Below, one piece after another: positions 1 through 11,164 of a DNA stretch of 64,000 nt (the stretch's first letter is position 1; every line of letters starts with the position of its first letter). The position numbers and the translations under genes are program-made. This DNA is from Stomoxys calcitrans (taxonomy: Eukaryota > Arthropoda > Insecta > Diptera > Muscidae). Below the pieces are notes generated by a model, which was not told where the DNA came from, ran no database searches, and was given only the letters and a program-made list of their open reading frames with translations. The DNA is taken from assembly GCF_963082655.1 (NCBI RefSeq), contig NC_081553.1:20602409-20666408 (forward strand). The letters run 5' to 3'.

Positions 1-222
1 CCTCAAAAAAATTTTTCAGCGGGGGTTTTCCCCTCCTAATGCTGGCTACATTTGTCAGGAATCCTGCCATGTTAAAACTTCTCTACCAAGTGGTGTCGCT
101 ATGTGGTTCCCACTCGGCATAAAAAACGAGGCATTGAGCTTAAACTTCAATCGGACTGCACTCATTGATATGAGAGAAGTATCCCCTGTTCCTTAAAGGA
201 ATGTTCATGGGAGGTTTAGCAG
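1..222 (+). mobile_element. tRNA-derived SINE (family 1), 3' part
   Basis: The sequence matches the body and tail of the SINE copies near 34.1, 56.0 and 62.1 kb. Shared blocks are the 'ggttttcccctcctaatgc' stretch, the 'catgttaaaacttctct' stretch, 'cggactgcactcattgata' and the closing 'ggaatgttcatggg'. The tRNA-like head with its pol III boxes would lie before position 1, so only the tRNA-unrelated body is visible. It has no coding capacity; mobility would depend on a LINE partner. Confidence 0.75.
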
Positions 223-897
223 TATCAGTCCATTTTATTCCAGAAAAAATAGTCAACTCCAGTACCATAGTGCATCTCCGCCGCAATCAACCAACAACAA
301 AAGCAATAACAAATACCACAACAACAACGAGAGAACAACATGGTCATGACTTATGGCAATATGCAGAATTGCTTTAATCTACGAAAGTTTTTAATTTAAT
401 ATCCAACAAACTTGAAAACTATGTTCGCCACAAAGCTTCTCCAACGCTTGCATGAGGAATGGGAGACATGGTGGGATTGGGACATTGGACCATCGGAGTG
501 GTGGTTGTGGTGAAGGTGGTGCTGGTGTGGTATTCATCCATGTAACCCTATGGGGAGAGGATAACTGCAAGTACCCCAAACCAACACCATAGCCATCATC
601 ATACCACCAGCAACAACAACAACAACGACGACTACAAACAACGTTTGTTTGGCATTCCTCTGAATTTGGAATTCTGCGAATTTGCAGAGCATGATAAACA
701 TGCAACAAGAGTGAGGAAGACCAAGTCACAAAAAAGATGAAGATGCAGATGCCCAGACCCAGAGTCAGACCGAGTCTCACAAAATAATGCCAGATGTGAT
801 TATATTGATGTTGAATGTTTGTTTGCTTGTATGGTTGCCTGTTTGTCCAATGGCCGTTTTGTCTTTACAACCAGAAAATTGCACAGTGATGCATGAG
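223..897. other. No gene recognised; CAA-rich sequence
   Basis: Short CAA/CAACAA tracts lie near 290-335 and 605-640. A 129-codon minus-strand frame (391-780) begins with a hydrophobic run but includes a Cys run encoded by the CAA tract; I see no family resemblance and do not call it a gene. Confidence 0.5.
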
Positions 898-3800
898 GAA
901 AGTATACTAAAAACAAGGAATGGCTTCTAAAATCAATAATTCCCTATGGAAAGGGTATTTAAACCAATCCTTGCCTAAGGAAAGGGTACTTTAATCACTC
1001 TTTCTCTAAGGAAAGGATATTAAAACGGTCCTTTTCCTAAAGAAAGGTTAGTTAAACCACTCTTTCCCAAAAGGAAGGAGTACTAAAGCCATCATTTCCC
1101 TAAGGAAAGAGTACCAAAACCATACCAAAACCATCCTTTCCGTAAGGAAAGGATACTACAACCATCCTTTCCGTAGGGAAATGGTACCGTCTTTCTCCAA
1201 GAAAAGAGTTCTAAAACGATCCTTTCCTTAAGGAAAGGGTACTAAGACCATCCTTTCCGTAAGGCAAGGGTACTAAAACCATCTTTTCCATAAGGAAAGG
1301 GTAATAGACCCACTTGTTCTTCAAGAAAAGGGTACTAAAACAACCTTTCCCTAAGGAAAGGATTCAAAAACTATCCTTTCCACAAGGAAAAGATACCATC
1401 CTTTCCGCAAGGAAAGGATACTTAAACAACCCTTTCCCTAAGGAAATGATTCTAAAACCATTCTCTCCCTAAGGAATTGTTCTAAACCCACTCTTTCCCT
1501 AAGGAATGGTTCTAAATCCACTCTTCCCTAACGAAAAAGTACTAAAACTAATTTTTCTCTGAGGAAAGAGTACTAAAACCACTCACTCCCTAAGGAAAGG
1601 GTATTAAACCCACTCCTTCCCTAAGAAAAGGGTACTAAAACCACCCGTCCTCCTAGGAAAGGGTACTAAAGCGATCCTTTCCGTAAGGAAAGCGTACTAA
1701 AAACATCCTTTCCACCACCACCCTTTCCATAAGGAAAGGATACTAAACCAATTCTTTCCCTAAGGAAAGGATACTAAAACCATCGTTTTCAAAAAAAAAT
1801 GTACTAAAACCATCCTTCCGCAAGGAAAGGGTACTATAACCATCCTTTACTCAAGAAAAGGGTACTAAACCCACTCCTCCCCAAGAAAAGGGTGCTAAAA
1901 CCACCCTTTCTTCAAGGAAAGGGTACTAAAGTGATCCTTTCCGTAAGGAAAGGGTACTAAAACCATCCGTTCCGCAAGGAAAGGGTACTAAAACCACATT
2001 TTCTCTAAGGAAAGGATACTAAAACCATCCTTTTCGTAAGGAAAGCGTACTAAAAACATCCTTTCCGTATCAAAAGTGTACTAAAACCATCCTTTTCATA
2101 TGAAAATGTTACTACAACCATCCTTTCCATAAAGAGAGGATATTAAATCCGTCCTTTCCATTAGGAAATGGTTCTAAAACTATAATTTCCTCAACAAAAG
2201 GGAACTAAAACCACCTTTTCTTAACAGAAAGGGTCCTAAATCGATCCTTTCCGTAAGAAATGGGTACTAAGAACATCCTTTCCGTAAGGAGAGGGTACTA
2301 AAAGCACTCTTTCTTCAAGTAAAGGTTTACTAAAACCATCGTTTCTGTAAGAAAAGGGTACTAAAACCATCCCTTCCGAAAGGAAAGGGTACTAAAAGCT
2401 ATCCTTCCGAAAGGAAAGGGTACCATAACCATCCTTTCCGCAAGGAAGGGGTACTATAACCATCCTTTCCCTAAGGAAAGGATACTAAACCATCCTTTCT
2501 GTAAGGAAAGGGTACTAAAACCACCCATTCCCCAAGGAAAGGGTACTAAAACCATTCTATCCCTGAGGAATTGTTCTAAACCCACTCTTTCTCTAACGAA
2601 AAGGAAAGGGTACTAAAACCACTCTTTCCCTAAGGAAAGGGTAATGAAACCACTCTTTCCCTAATAATAAGATATTAAGGCCACTCCTTCACTAAAGAAA
2701 AGGGTACTAAAACCATCCATTTCGTAAGGAAAGAGTACTAAAACCATCTTTTTCGTATGAAAAGTGTACTCAAACCGTCCTTTTCGTATGAAAAAGTTAC
2801 TAAAACCATTTTTTCCATAATGAAAGGATATTAAATCCGTTCTTTCCGTTAGGAAAGAGGTCTAAAACCATAATTTCCGCAACGAAAGGGAACTAAAACA
2901 ACCTTTTCCAAAATGAAAGGGTTCTAAATCGATAAGGAAAGGATACTAAAACCATCCTCTCCGCAAGGAAAAACCATGCTTTCTATAAAAAAAGGGTACT
3001 ACAACAACCCTTTCTTCAAGAAAAGAATGCTAAAATCATACTTTACGTATGGAAAGGGTACTTAAACTTTACGCTTGGAAAGGGTTCTAAAACCATAATT
3101 TCCATAACGAAAGGGAACTAGAACCACCTTTTCTTAATAGGGTTCTAAAACGATCCTTTCCGTAAGGAAAGAGTACTTTAACTATCCTTTCCATAAGGAA
3201 AGGATACTAAAACCATCCTTTCCATAAGGAAAGGGTACGGAAACATCCATTCTATAAGAAGAAATTCCATAAGGAAAGGATACTAAAACTACCCTTTCCT
3301 ATAGGAAAGAGGCATAAAGCATGGTTTCATGTCTCTTACTTTAGGAAAGAGCAATATAATCACCCCTTCTCTCGGGAAATTGTGCTAAAACCACTCCTTC
3401 TCTCTGGAAGTTGTAGTAAAAACCACTCTTTTTCAAAGGAAAAAGTACAAAAATGACACTTTTCACAAGGAAAGAGCACTAAAACGACCCCTTCCGTAAG
3501 GAAAGTGTACTAAAACGATCCTTTCCCTAAGGAAAGTATACTAAAATGATCCTTTCCGTAAGGAAATAGTACTAAAATCACCCTTTCTTCTACTAAAACC
3601 ACTCTTTATCTTAGGAAAGGGTACTAAATCACCATTTCTCCAAGCAAAGGGTACTAAAGCGATCCTTTCCGTAAGAAAGGGTACTAAAACGATCCTTCCC
3701 GTAAGGAAAGTGTACTAAAACGATCCTTTCCGTTAGGAAAGGGTACTAAAACCATCCTTTCCGTTAGGAGAGGGTACTAAAACCATCCTTTCCGTAAGAA

Positions 3801-5080
3801 AAGGGTACTAAAAACATCCTTTCCGCAAGGAAAGGGTTCTCAAGGCACCCTTCCTCAAAGAAAGGTACTAAAACCACCCTTTCCCTGAAGAAAGGGTACT
3901 AAAACCACCCTTTCTCTAGGGAAAGCATACTAAAACCATTATTTTCTAAGAAAAGGGAACTAAAACCGCCCTTTCTCTGAGGAATGCGTACTAAACCATC
4001 CTTTCCCTAAGAAAAGTGTACTAAAACAACCCTTTCCTTAAGGAGAGTGTACTAAAACCACCCTTTCTCTTAGGAAAGGGTACTAATCCCACTCTTTTTC
4101 CGAGGAATGGATACTAAAACCACCCTCTCACCAAGACTAGACTATAAAATCGTTCTTTTTCCTTACCAAAACCACCCTTTTCCTTAGGAAAATGTACAAA
4201 AACCACCCTGTAACTCAGTAAAGGGTACAAAACTCACCCTTTATCTAAGGAAAGGGAACAAAAACGACCTTTCCATCCTTTCCTCAAGAAAAGTGTACTA
4301 AAACCACCTTTTCCCTAAGAAAAGGATACTAAAACCATCCTTTTCGTATGAAAAGTGTACTAAAACCGTGCTTTTCGTATGGAAAGGTTTCTAAAACCAT
4401 CCTTTCCATAATGAAAGGATATTAAATCCGTTCTTTCCGTTAGGAAAGGCTTCTAAATCGATCCTTCCTGTAGGAATCGATAATAAGGATTCTAACGAAA
4501 GGGTACAAACTATACTTTCTATAAAAAAGGTACAACAACAACCCTTTCTTCAAGGAAAGGGTTCTACAACGATCCTTTCCGTAAGGAAAGAGTACTAGAA
4601 TCATCATTTTCATAAGGAAAGGGTACTTAAACCACTTTTTTCTGAGGAATGGGTATTAACACCGTCCTTTCCAAAAGGAAATGGTACTAAAACCACTCTT
4701 TTTCCAAGGAAAGGAAACTAAACCTACATTCTCAACAAGAATAGACTATAAAATCTTTCATTTTCCTTACCAAAACCACTCTTTTCCTAAGGAAAGGGTA
4801 CAAAAACCACCCTTTATCTCGGTAAAGGGTACAAAAACCACCCTTTATCTAAGGAAAGGGAACAAAAACCACCTTTCCCTGGGGAACGGTTTCTAAAATT
4901 ACCCCTTTTCCTAGGAATAGGTTCTGAAACCAACTTTTCCTTAGGAAAGCGTACTAAAACCACGCTTTTCTCTAAAAAACGGTACAAAATGCAATGTAGT
5001 AAATTACACTCTCCTTTTAAAAGGGTACTAAACCAGTCATTTCTCTAAGAAAATTATACTAAAACTTAAATCCCTTTTCC
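898..5080. repeat. Degenerate 31-bp tandem array (~4.2 kb)
   Basis: The repeated unit is about 31 bp and can be read as GGGTACTAAAACCATC followed by CTTTCCGTAAGGAAA. Each unit carries a short dyad, CCTTTCC-gtaa-GGAAAGG, that can form a 7-bp stem. Copies differ by many substitutions and small indels (for example gtaag, ctaag, caagg or ataag in the loop), so this is an old array without recent homogenisation. Short frames such as 4,681-4,896 are by-products of the repeat. Confidence 0.9.
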
Positions 5081-7238
5081 CTTTCCGATAGGAACTTTTC
5101 GATAGGAACTTTCCAATAGGAACTTTCCGATAGGAACTTTCCGATAGGTACTTTCCGATAGGAACTTTCCGATAGGTACTTTCCGATAGGAACTTTCCGA
5201 TAGGGACTTTCCGATAGGAACTTTCCGATAGGAACTTTCCGATAGGAACTTTCCGATAGGAACTTTCCGATAGGAACTTTCCGATAGGAACTTTCCGATA
5301 GGAACTTTCCGATAGGGACTTTCCGATAGGAACTTTCCGATAGGAACTTTCCGATAGGAACTTTCCGATAGGAACTTTCCGATAGAAACTTTCCGATTGG
5401 AACTTTCCGATAGGAGCTTTCCGAATGGAACTTTCTGATAGGAACTTTCCTATAGGAACTTTCCGATAGGAACTTTTCGATAGGAACTTTCCGATAGGAA
5501 CTTTCCGATAGAAACTTTCCGATAGGAACTTTTCGATAGCAACTTTCCGATAGGAACTTTCCGATAGGAACTTTCCGATAGGAACTTTCCGATAGGAACT
5601 ATCCAATAGGAACTATCCGATAGGAACTTTCCGATAGGTACTTTCCGATAGGAACTTTCCGATAGGAACTTTCCGATAGGAACTTTCCGATAGGAACTTT
5701 CCGATAGAAACTTTCCGATAGGAACTTTCCGATGGGAACTTTCCGATAGGAACTTTCCGATAGGAACTTTCCGATAGGAACTTTCCGATAGGAACTTTCC
5801 GATAGGAACTTTCCGATAGGAACTTTCCGATAGGAACTTTCCGATAGGAACTTTCCTGATAGGAACTTTCCGATAGGAACTTTCCGATAGGAACTTTCCC
5901 ATAGGAACTTTCCGATAGGAATTTTCCGATAGGAACTTTCCGATAGGAACTTTCCGATGGGAACTTTCCGATAGGAACTTTCCGATAGGAACTTTCCGAT
6001 AGGAACTTTCCGATAGGAACTTTCCTATAGGAAATTTCCGACAGGAACTTTCCGATAGGAACTTTCCGATAGGAATTTTCCGATAGGAACTTTCCGATAG
6101 GAACTTTCCGATGGGAACTTTCCGATAGGAACTTTCCGATAGGAACTTTCCGATAGGAACTTTCCGATAGGAATTTTCCGATAGGAACTTTCCGATAGGA
6201 ACTTTCCGATGGGAACTTTCCGATAGGAACTTTCCGATAGGAACTTTCCGATAGGAACTTTCCGATAGGAACTTTCCGATAAGAACTTTCCGATAGGAAC
6301 TTTCCGATAGGAACTTTCCGATAGGAACTTTCCGATAGGAACTTTCCGATTGGAACTTTCCGATTGGAACTTTCCGATAGGAACTTTCCGATAGGAACTT
6401 TCCGATAGGAACTTTCCGATAGGAACTTTCCTGATAGGAACTTTCCGATAGGAACTTTCCCATAGGAACTTTCCGATAGGAACTTTCCGATAGGAACTTT
6501 CCGATAGGAACTTACCGATAGGAACTTTCCGATAGGAACTTTCCGATAGGAACTTTCCGATAGGAAATTTCCGACAGGAACTTTCCGATAGGAACTTTTC
6601 GGTAGGAACTTTCCGATAGGTACTTTCCAATAGGAACTTTCCGATAGGAACTTTCCGATAGGAACTTTCAGATAGTAACTTTCCGATAGGAACTTTCCGA
6701 TAGGAACTTTCCGATAGGAACTTTTCGATTGGAACTTTTCGATTAGAACTTTCCGATAGGAACTTTCCGATAGGAACTTTCCGTTAGGAACTTTCCGAAA
6801 GGAACTTTCCGATAGGAACTTTCCGATAGGAACTTTCCGATTGGAACTTTCCGTAGGATCTTTCCGATAGGAACTTTCCGATAGGAACTTTCCGATAGGA
6901 ACTTTCCGATAGGAACTTTCCGATAGGAACTTTCCGATAGGAACTTTCCGATATGAACTTTCCGATAGGAACTTTCTTGATAGGAACTTTCCGATAGGAA
7001 CTTTCCGATAGAAACTATCCGATTGGAACTTTCCTATAGGAACTTTCCGATAGGAATTTTCCGATAGGAACTTTTCGATAGGAACTTTCCGATAGGAACT
7101 TTCCGATAGGAACTTTCCGATAGGAACTTTCCGATAGAAACTTTCCGATAGGAACTTTCCGATAGGAACTTTCCGATAGGAACTTTCCGATAGGAACCTT
7201 TCGATAGGAACTTTTCGATAGGAACTTTCCGATAGGAA
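5081..7238. repeat. 14-bp tandem array, ~154 copies
   Basis: The unit is GATAGGAACTTTCC, repeated for about 2,158 bp with few substitutions. Because 14 is not a multiple of 3, one unit is read in all three frames. The minus strand has no stop in any frame of the consensus, so long frames such as 5,450-6,463 (337 codons, a 14-residue repeat) are artefacts. Variant markers (a tcctgatagg unit near 5,855 and 6,430; an aaatttccgacagg unit near 6,032 and 6,565) recur roughly 530-575 bp apart, suggesting growth by segmental duplication. The array lies inside the 31-bp array. Confidence 0.95.
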
Positions 7239-7432
7239 AGGACACTGAAACCACCTTTCCCCCTTGGAAAGGGTATCAAACCTACCTTTCCCCTAGAAAC
7301 CCAACGTTTCTTTCTTTACACTCTCCTTAAGAAAAGCTACTAAAACCACGCTTTCCCTTTGGACAGGTTACTTAAAGCAACTTTTTCGCTTTCCTTAGGA
7401 AAAAAGATTTTGAGTTACCCTTTCCCCAGCTA
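7239..7432. repeat. Right-hand remainder of the 31-bp array
   Basis: After the last 14-bp unit the older pattern resumes, with ggaaagg blocks and tactaaaaccac spacers, for about six decayed units. This shows that the 14-bp array sits within, not beside, the 31-bp array. Confidence 0.75.
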
Positions 7433-8177
7433 AGGAGAAAATTTTGACACCAATATACATATGGGAGCTATGGGAGCGTTCGTCCTTGCTCTGAGAAATT
7501 AAAATTTTCCCCACCAGCACCTTAATCTTGAAGCAACACTGTGCTTTGGGGCTTATCCCATTTCTATGCTCATTTAACATGATCAACATCAGGGATGCCA
7601 GAGCAAGTGAAAATTCCAATTTATTCATTTGGTCAATAACATGGGGCCACCAAGGCTTATACCCACACTACCCACACCAACAGGGTAACTCTCTTTGTGT
7701 AGATGTTTTATAAGAAAAGCCAGCAATGATAACGCGATGATGGCGATGACGATGAGGACGTCGTATAAGTTGTACCATGAATTAGATTAGGCTGCCAAGG
7801 AGGTAGTACATACTCCATGGCAAGCACATGGCTGCTGTTGCTGAACCCAAAACCATGTCGTGTTGTTACACACAGCCTCACAACTCCACATTGAGATGGG
7901 CAACGGGTGATGTGCCTCCTCCATATCCTTGCTATCTTGGTAAGTTGGCTTTTTGTTTAACTTCCAAATGGTCTGCTGCTGCAGCTCAACCGTTGAAGCT
8001 AACATAACGATTTCTCTTCTTTTTGGTTAGTTTGGCCAGAAATTGGGCACGGTTAACGTTAAGGCAGCCAGATGAAGTAAATGCAAGTACAATAATATCA
8101 TCATAACTATCGAAGAGGCAAGGCAAATAGTTGTTATAGCAGAGTTGCCAAATTTGGCAACAATTATTAAAAAAAAC
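7433..8177. other. No gene recognised
   Basis: The sequence looks unique. Short frames on both strands show no recognisable domain, and no repeat family seen elsewhere in the window is present. Confidence 0.5.
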
Positions 8178-10433
8178 TAATAAAAGCGTGCTAAGTTCAG
8201 CCGAGCCGAATCTTATATAACCTCCAACATGGATTGCATTTGTTGAGTTATTTTCCCGGCATCTCTTCTTAGGCAAAAACAAGTAAAAGCGTGCTAAGTT
8301 CGGCCGGGCCGAATCTTATATACCCTCCACCATGGATCGCATTTGTCGAGTTCTTTTCATGGCGTCTCTTCTTAGGCAAAAAAGGATATAAGAAAAGAGT
8401 TGCTCTGCTATTAAAACGATATCAAGATATGGTCCGGTTCGGACCACAATTAAATTATATGTTGGAGACCTGTGTAAAATTTCAGCCAATTCGTATAAAA
8501 ATTGCGCCCATTGGGGCTCACGAAGTAAAATAGAGAGAACGATTTATATGGGATCTATATCGGGCTATAGACCGATTCAGACCATAATAAACACGTTTGT
8601 TGTTGGTCATGAGAGGATCCGTCGTACAAAATTTCAGGCACATCGGATAATAGTTGCGACTTCTAGGGGTCAAGAAGTAGAGATCCCAGATCGGTTTATA
8701 TGGCAGCTATATCAGATTTGAACCTTATTTGACACAGTTGTTGAAAGTTAAAATAAAATACGTCATGCAAAATTGGATAGGAATTGCGCCCTCTAGAAGC
8801 TCAAGAAGTCAAATCCCTAGATCTGTTTATATGACAGCTATATCAGGTTATGAACCGATTTCAAAAATACTTGGCACAGTTGTAAGATATCATAACGAAA
8901 TACTTCGTGCAAAAATTCATTCAAATCGGATAAGAATTGTGCCCTCTAGAGGCTCAAGAAGTCAAGACCCAAGATCGGTTTATATGGCAGCTATATCAGG
9001 TTATGGACCGATTTAAACCATACTTGGTACAGTTGTTGGGTATCATAACAAAACACGTCGTGCGAAATTCCATTCCAATCGGATAAGAATTGCGCACTGT
9101 AGAGGCTCAAGAAGTCAAGACCCAAGATCGGTTTATATGACAGCTATATCAGGTTATGGGCCAAATTGAACCATACTTGGCACAGTTGTTGGATATAATA
9201 ACAAAACACATCGTGCAAAATTTCATTCCAATCGGATAAGAATTGCGCACTCTAGAGGCTCAAGAAGTCAAGACCCAAGATCGGTTTATATGGCAGCTAT
9301 ATCAGGTTATAGACCGATTTGATCCATACTTGGCACAGTTGTTGGATATCATAACAAAACACGTCGTGCAAAATTTCATTCTGATCGGATAAGAATTGCG
9401 CACGCTAGAGGCTCAAGAAGTCAAGACCCAAGATCGGTTTATATGGCAGCTATATCAGGTTATGGACCGATTTGAACTATACTTGGCACAGATGTTGGGT
9501 ATCATAACAAAACACGTCGTGCAAAATTTCATTCCAATCGGATAAGAATTGCGCACTCTAGAGGCTCAAGAAATCAAGACCAAGATCGGTTTATATGGCA
9601 GCTATATCAAAACATGGACCGATATGGCCCATTTACAATACCAACCGACCTACACTAATAAGAAGTATTTGTGCAAAATTTCAAGCGGCTAGCTTTACTC
9701 CTTCGGAAGTTAGCGTGCTTTCGACAGACAGACGGACGGACGGACGGACGGACGGACAGACGGACAGACGGACGGACATGGCTAGATCGACATAAAATGT
9801 CACGACGATCAAGAATATATATACTTTATGGGGTCTCAGACGAATATTTCGAGTAGTTACAAACAGAATGACGAAATTAGTATACCCCCCATCTTATGGT
9901 GGAGGGTATAAAAAGATATAAGAAAAAATTTGCTCTGCTATTAGAACGATATCAAGATATGGTCCGGTTCGGACCACAATTAATTTATATGTTGGAGACC
10001 TGTGTAAAATGTCAGTCAATTCGAATAAGAATTGCGCCCTTTGGGGATTCAAGAAGTAAAATAGAGAGATCGATTTATATGGAAGCTGTATCAGGCTATG
10101 ATCATGAGAGTATCCGTCGTACCAAATTTCAGCCAAATCGGATAAGATTTGCGCCCTCTAGAGGCTCAAGAAGTCAAGATCCCAGATCGGTTTATATGGC
10201 AGCTATGCAAAACATGGACCGATATGGACCATTTACAATCCCAACCGACCTACACTAATAAGAAGTATTTGTGCAAGTTTTCAAGCGGCTAGCTTTACCC
10301 CTTCGAAAGTTAGCGTGCTTTCGACAGACAGACGGACGGACATAGCTACTTCATGGGGTCGCAGACGAATATTTCGAGTAGTTACAATCAGAATGACGAA
10401 ATTAGTATACCCCCATCCTATGGTGGAGGGTAC
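8178..10433 (+). mobile_element. Family A tandem-core element (outer copy), split by a nested copy
   Basis: The head (8,178-8,278) carries the pseudo-palindromic ttcagccgagccgaa block and a tatataacctccaacatgg stretch. The body resumes at about 9,911 with aagatataagaaaaaatttgctctgc and runs through core units to a GACGGACG tract and the tail ending near 10,433 (cctatggtggagggta). The sequence on either side of the inner copy joins at the same place where the inner copy itself is continuous, so this is one older element split by a younger one. It has no coding gene. The architecture (conserved head, tandem core, conserved tail) recalls DINE-1/Helentron-type non-autonomous elements, which is inference only. 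Confidence 0.75.
8279..9910 (+). mobile_element. Family A tandem-core element (inner, complete copy)
   Basis: It starts at acaagtaaaagcgtgctaag with the perfect 15-bp palindrome TTCGGCCGGGCCGAA and ends at atggtggagggtata. The core contains tandem units with an exact 153-bp period: the block aagatcggtttatatgg recurs at 8,971, 9,124 and 9,277. A GACGGACG microsatellite (about 9,724-9,778) precedes the tail. Since 153 is 51 codons, short frames repeat every 51 residues; they are not genes. Complete head and tail make this a useful reference copy. Confidence 0.85.
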
Positions 10434-11164
10434 ACAAATAATTTAAACCATATCATGGTTTTTTTTTTTTTTTTGAAAATCAAATTCTAATAATTTTCCT
10501 CAAAGATGTGGATAATTTTGTTTTTTATTTCATTTTGGTAGTGGCAACACTGTTTTCTATCATCAGTAGTACTCTGTCCAGCATCAACCAACCAAGTAAC
10601 CAACCAGCTACCTAAGGTAGAACAATGTGGCTTAAAAACGAAACCCGGCCCTGTGAGACTGCAAGTCTCGAACAGCCCAGACATCGAACAGACCCCAAGC
10701 AGTCTAGTGAGCAGCAGCAGTCAGATGTGCCACACTAGCAAAGCATCCCAAGCATATTGCAATGCATTGGAGATTTGGCAAAAAGTTGCCCATCTAACAA
10801 TGACTTGTGTGTTTATAAAAAAAATATATTTTTCTAAGGATGGAGGGGGTAAAGATGACCAATGTTGCAATGATATTACAGCCTCCTTCAATCTTTCATA
10901 AATAACTTGGCTGGCTCTCTAGGAAATTCTTGACAACAATTGTAACAAAAAGAAAAACAGAACAAACACAAGCAGTCATACATAGATGCAGCATAAAGAA
11001 AGTTGAGAAATGACTCAACGCTTTGTGGTTAACAATAGAAACAAATTTATTTCAGGCAATTGTTCGAAAGGGTTAAGGGGTAGGAAAATGGTAGGCGGGT
11101 TGCTGCATTTTGTGAAACTAGTAGAAGAAGTTCCGCTAGAAAAAACTTCAAGATTTTACCACAA
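10434..11164. other. No gene recognised
   Basis: AT-rich sequence with an 18-base T run near 10,456. Short frames (10,487-10,684 minus; 10,653-10,901 plus) have no recognisable motif. Confidence 0.5.

Noticed and set aside
391..780. 129-codon minus frame with a hydrophobic N-terminus, resembling a secreted protein
   Set aside because: The Cys run comes from a CAA microsatellite, and there is no family resemblance, splice site or codon support.
5037..7279. Long minus-strand frames (up to 337 codons) with a 14-residue repeat
   Set aside because: A 14-bp unit without stops on that strand is open in all three frames; overlapping frames encode the same peptide repeat shifted. No start context or flanking exon.
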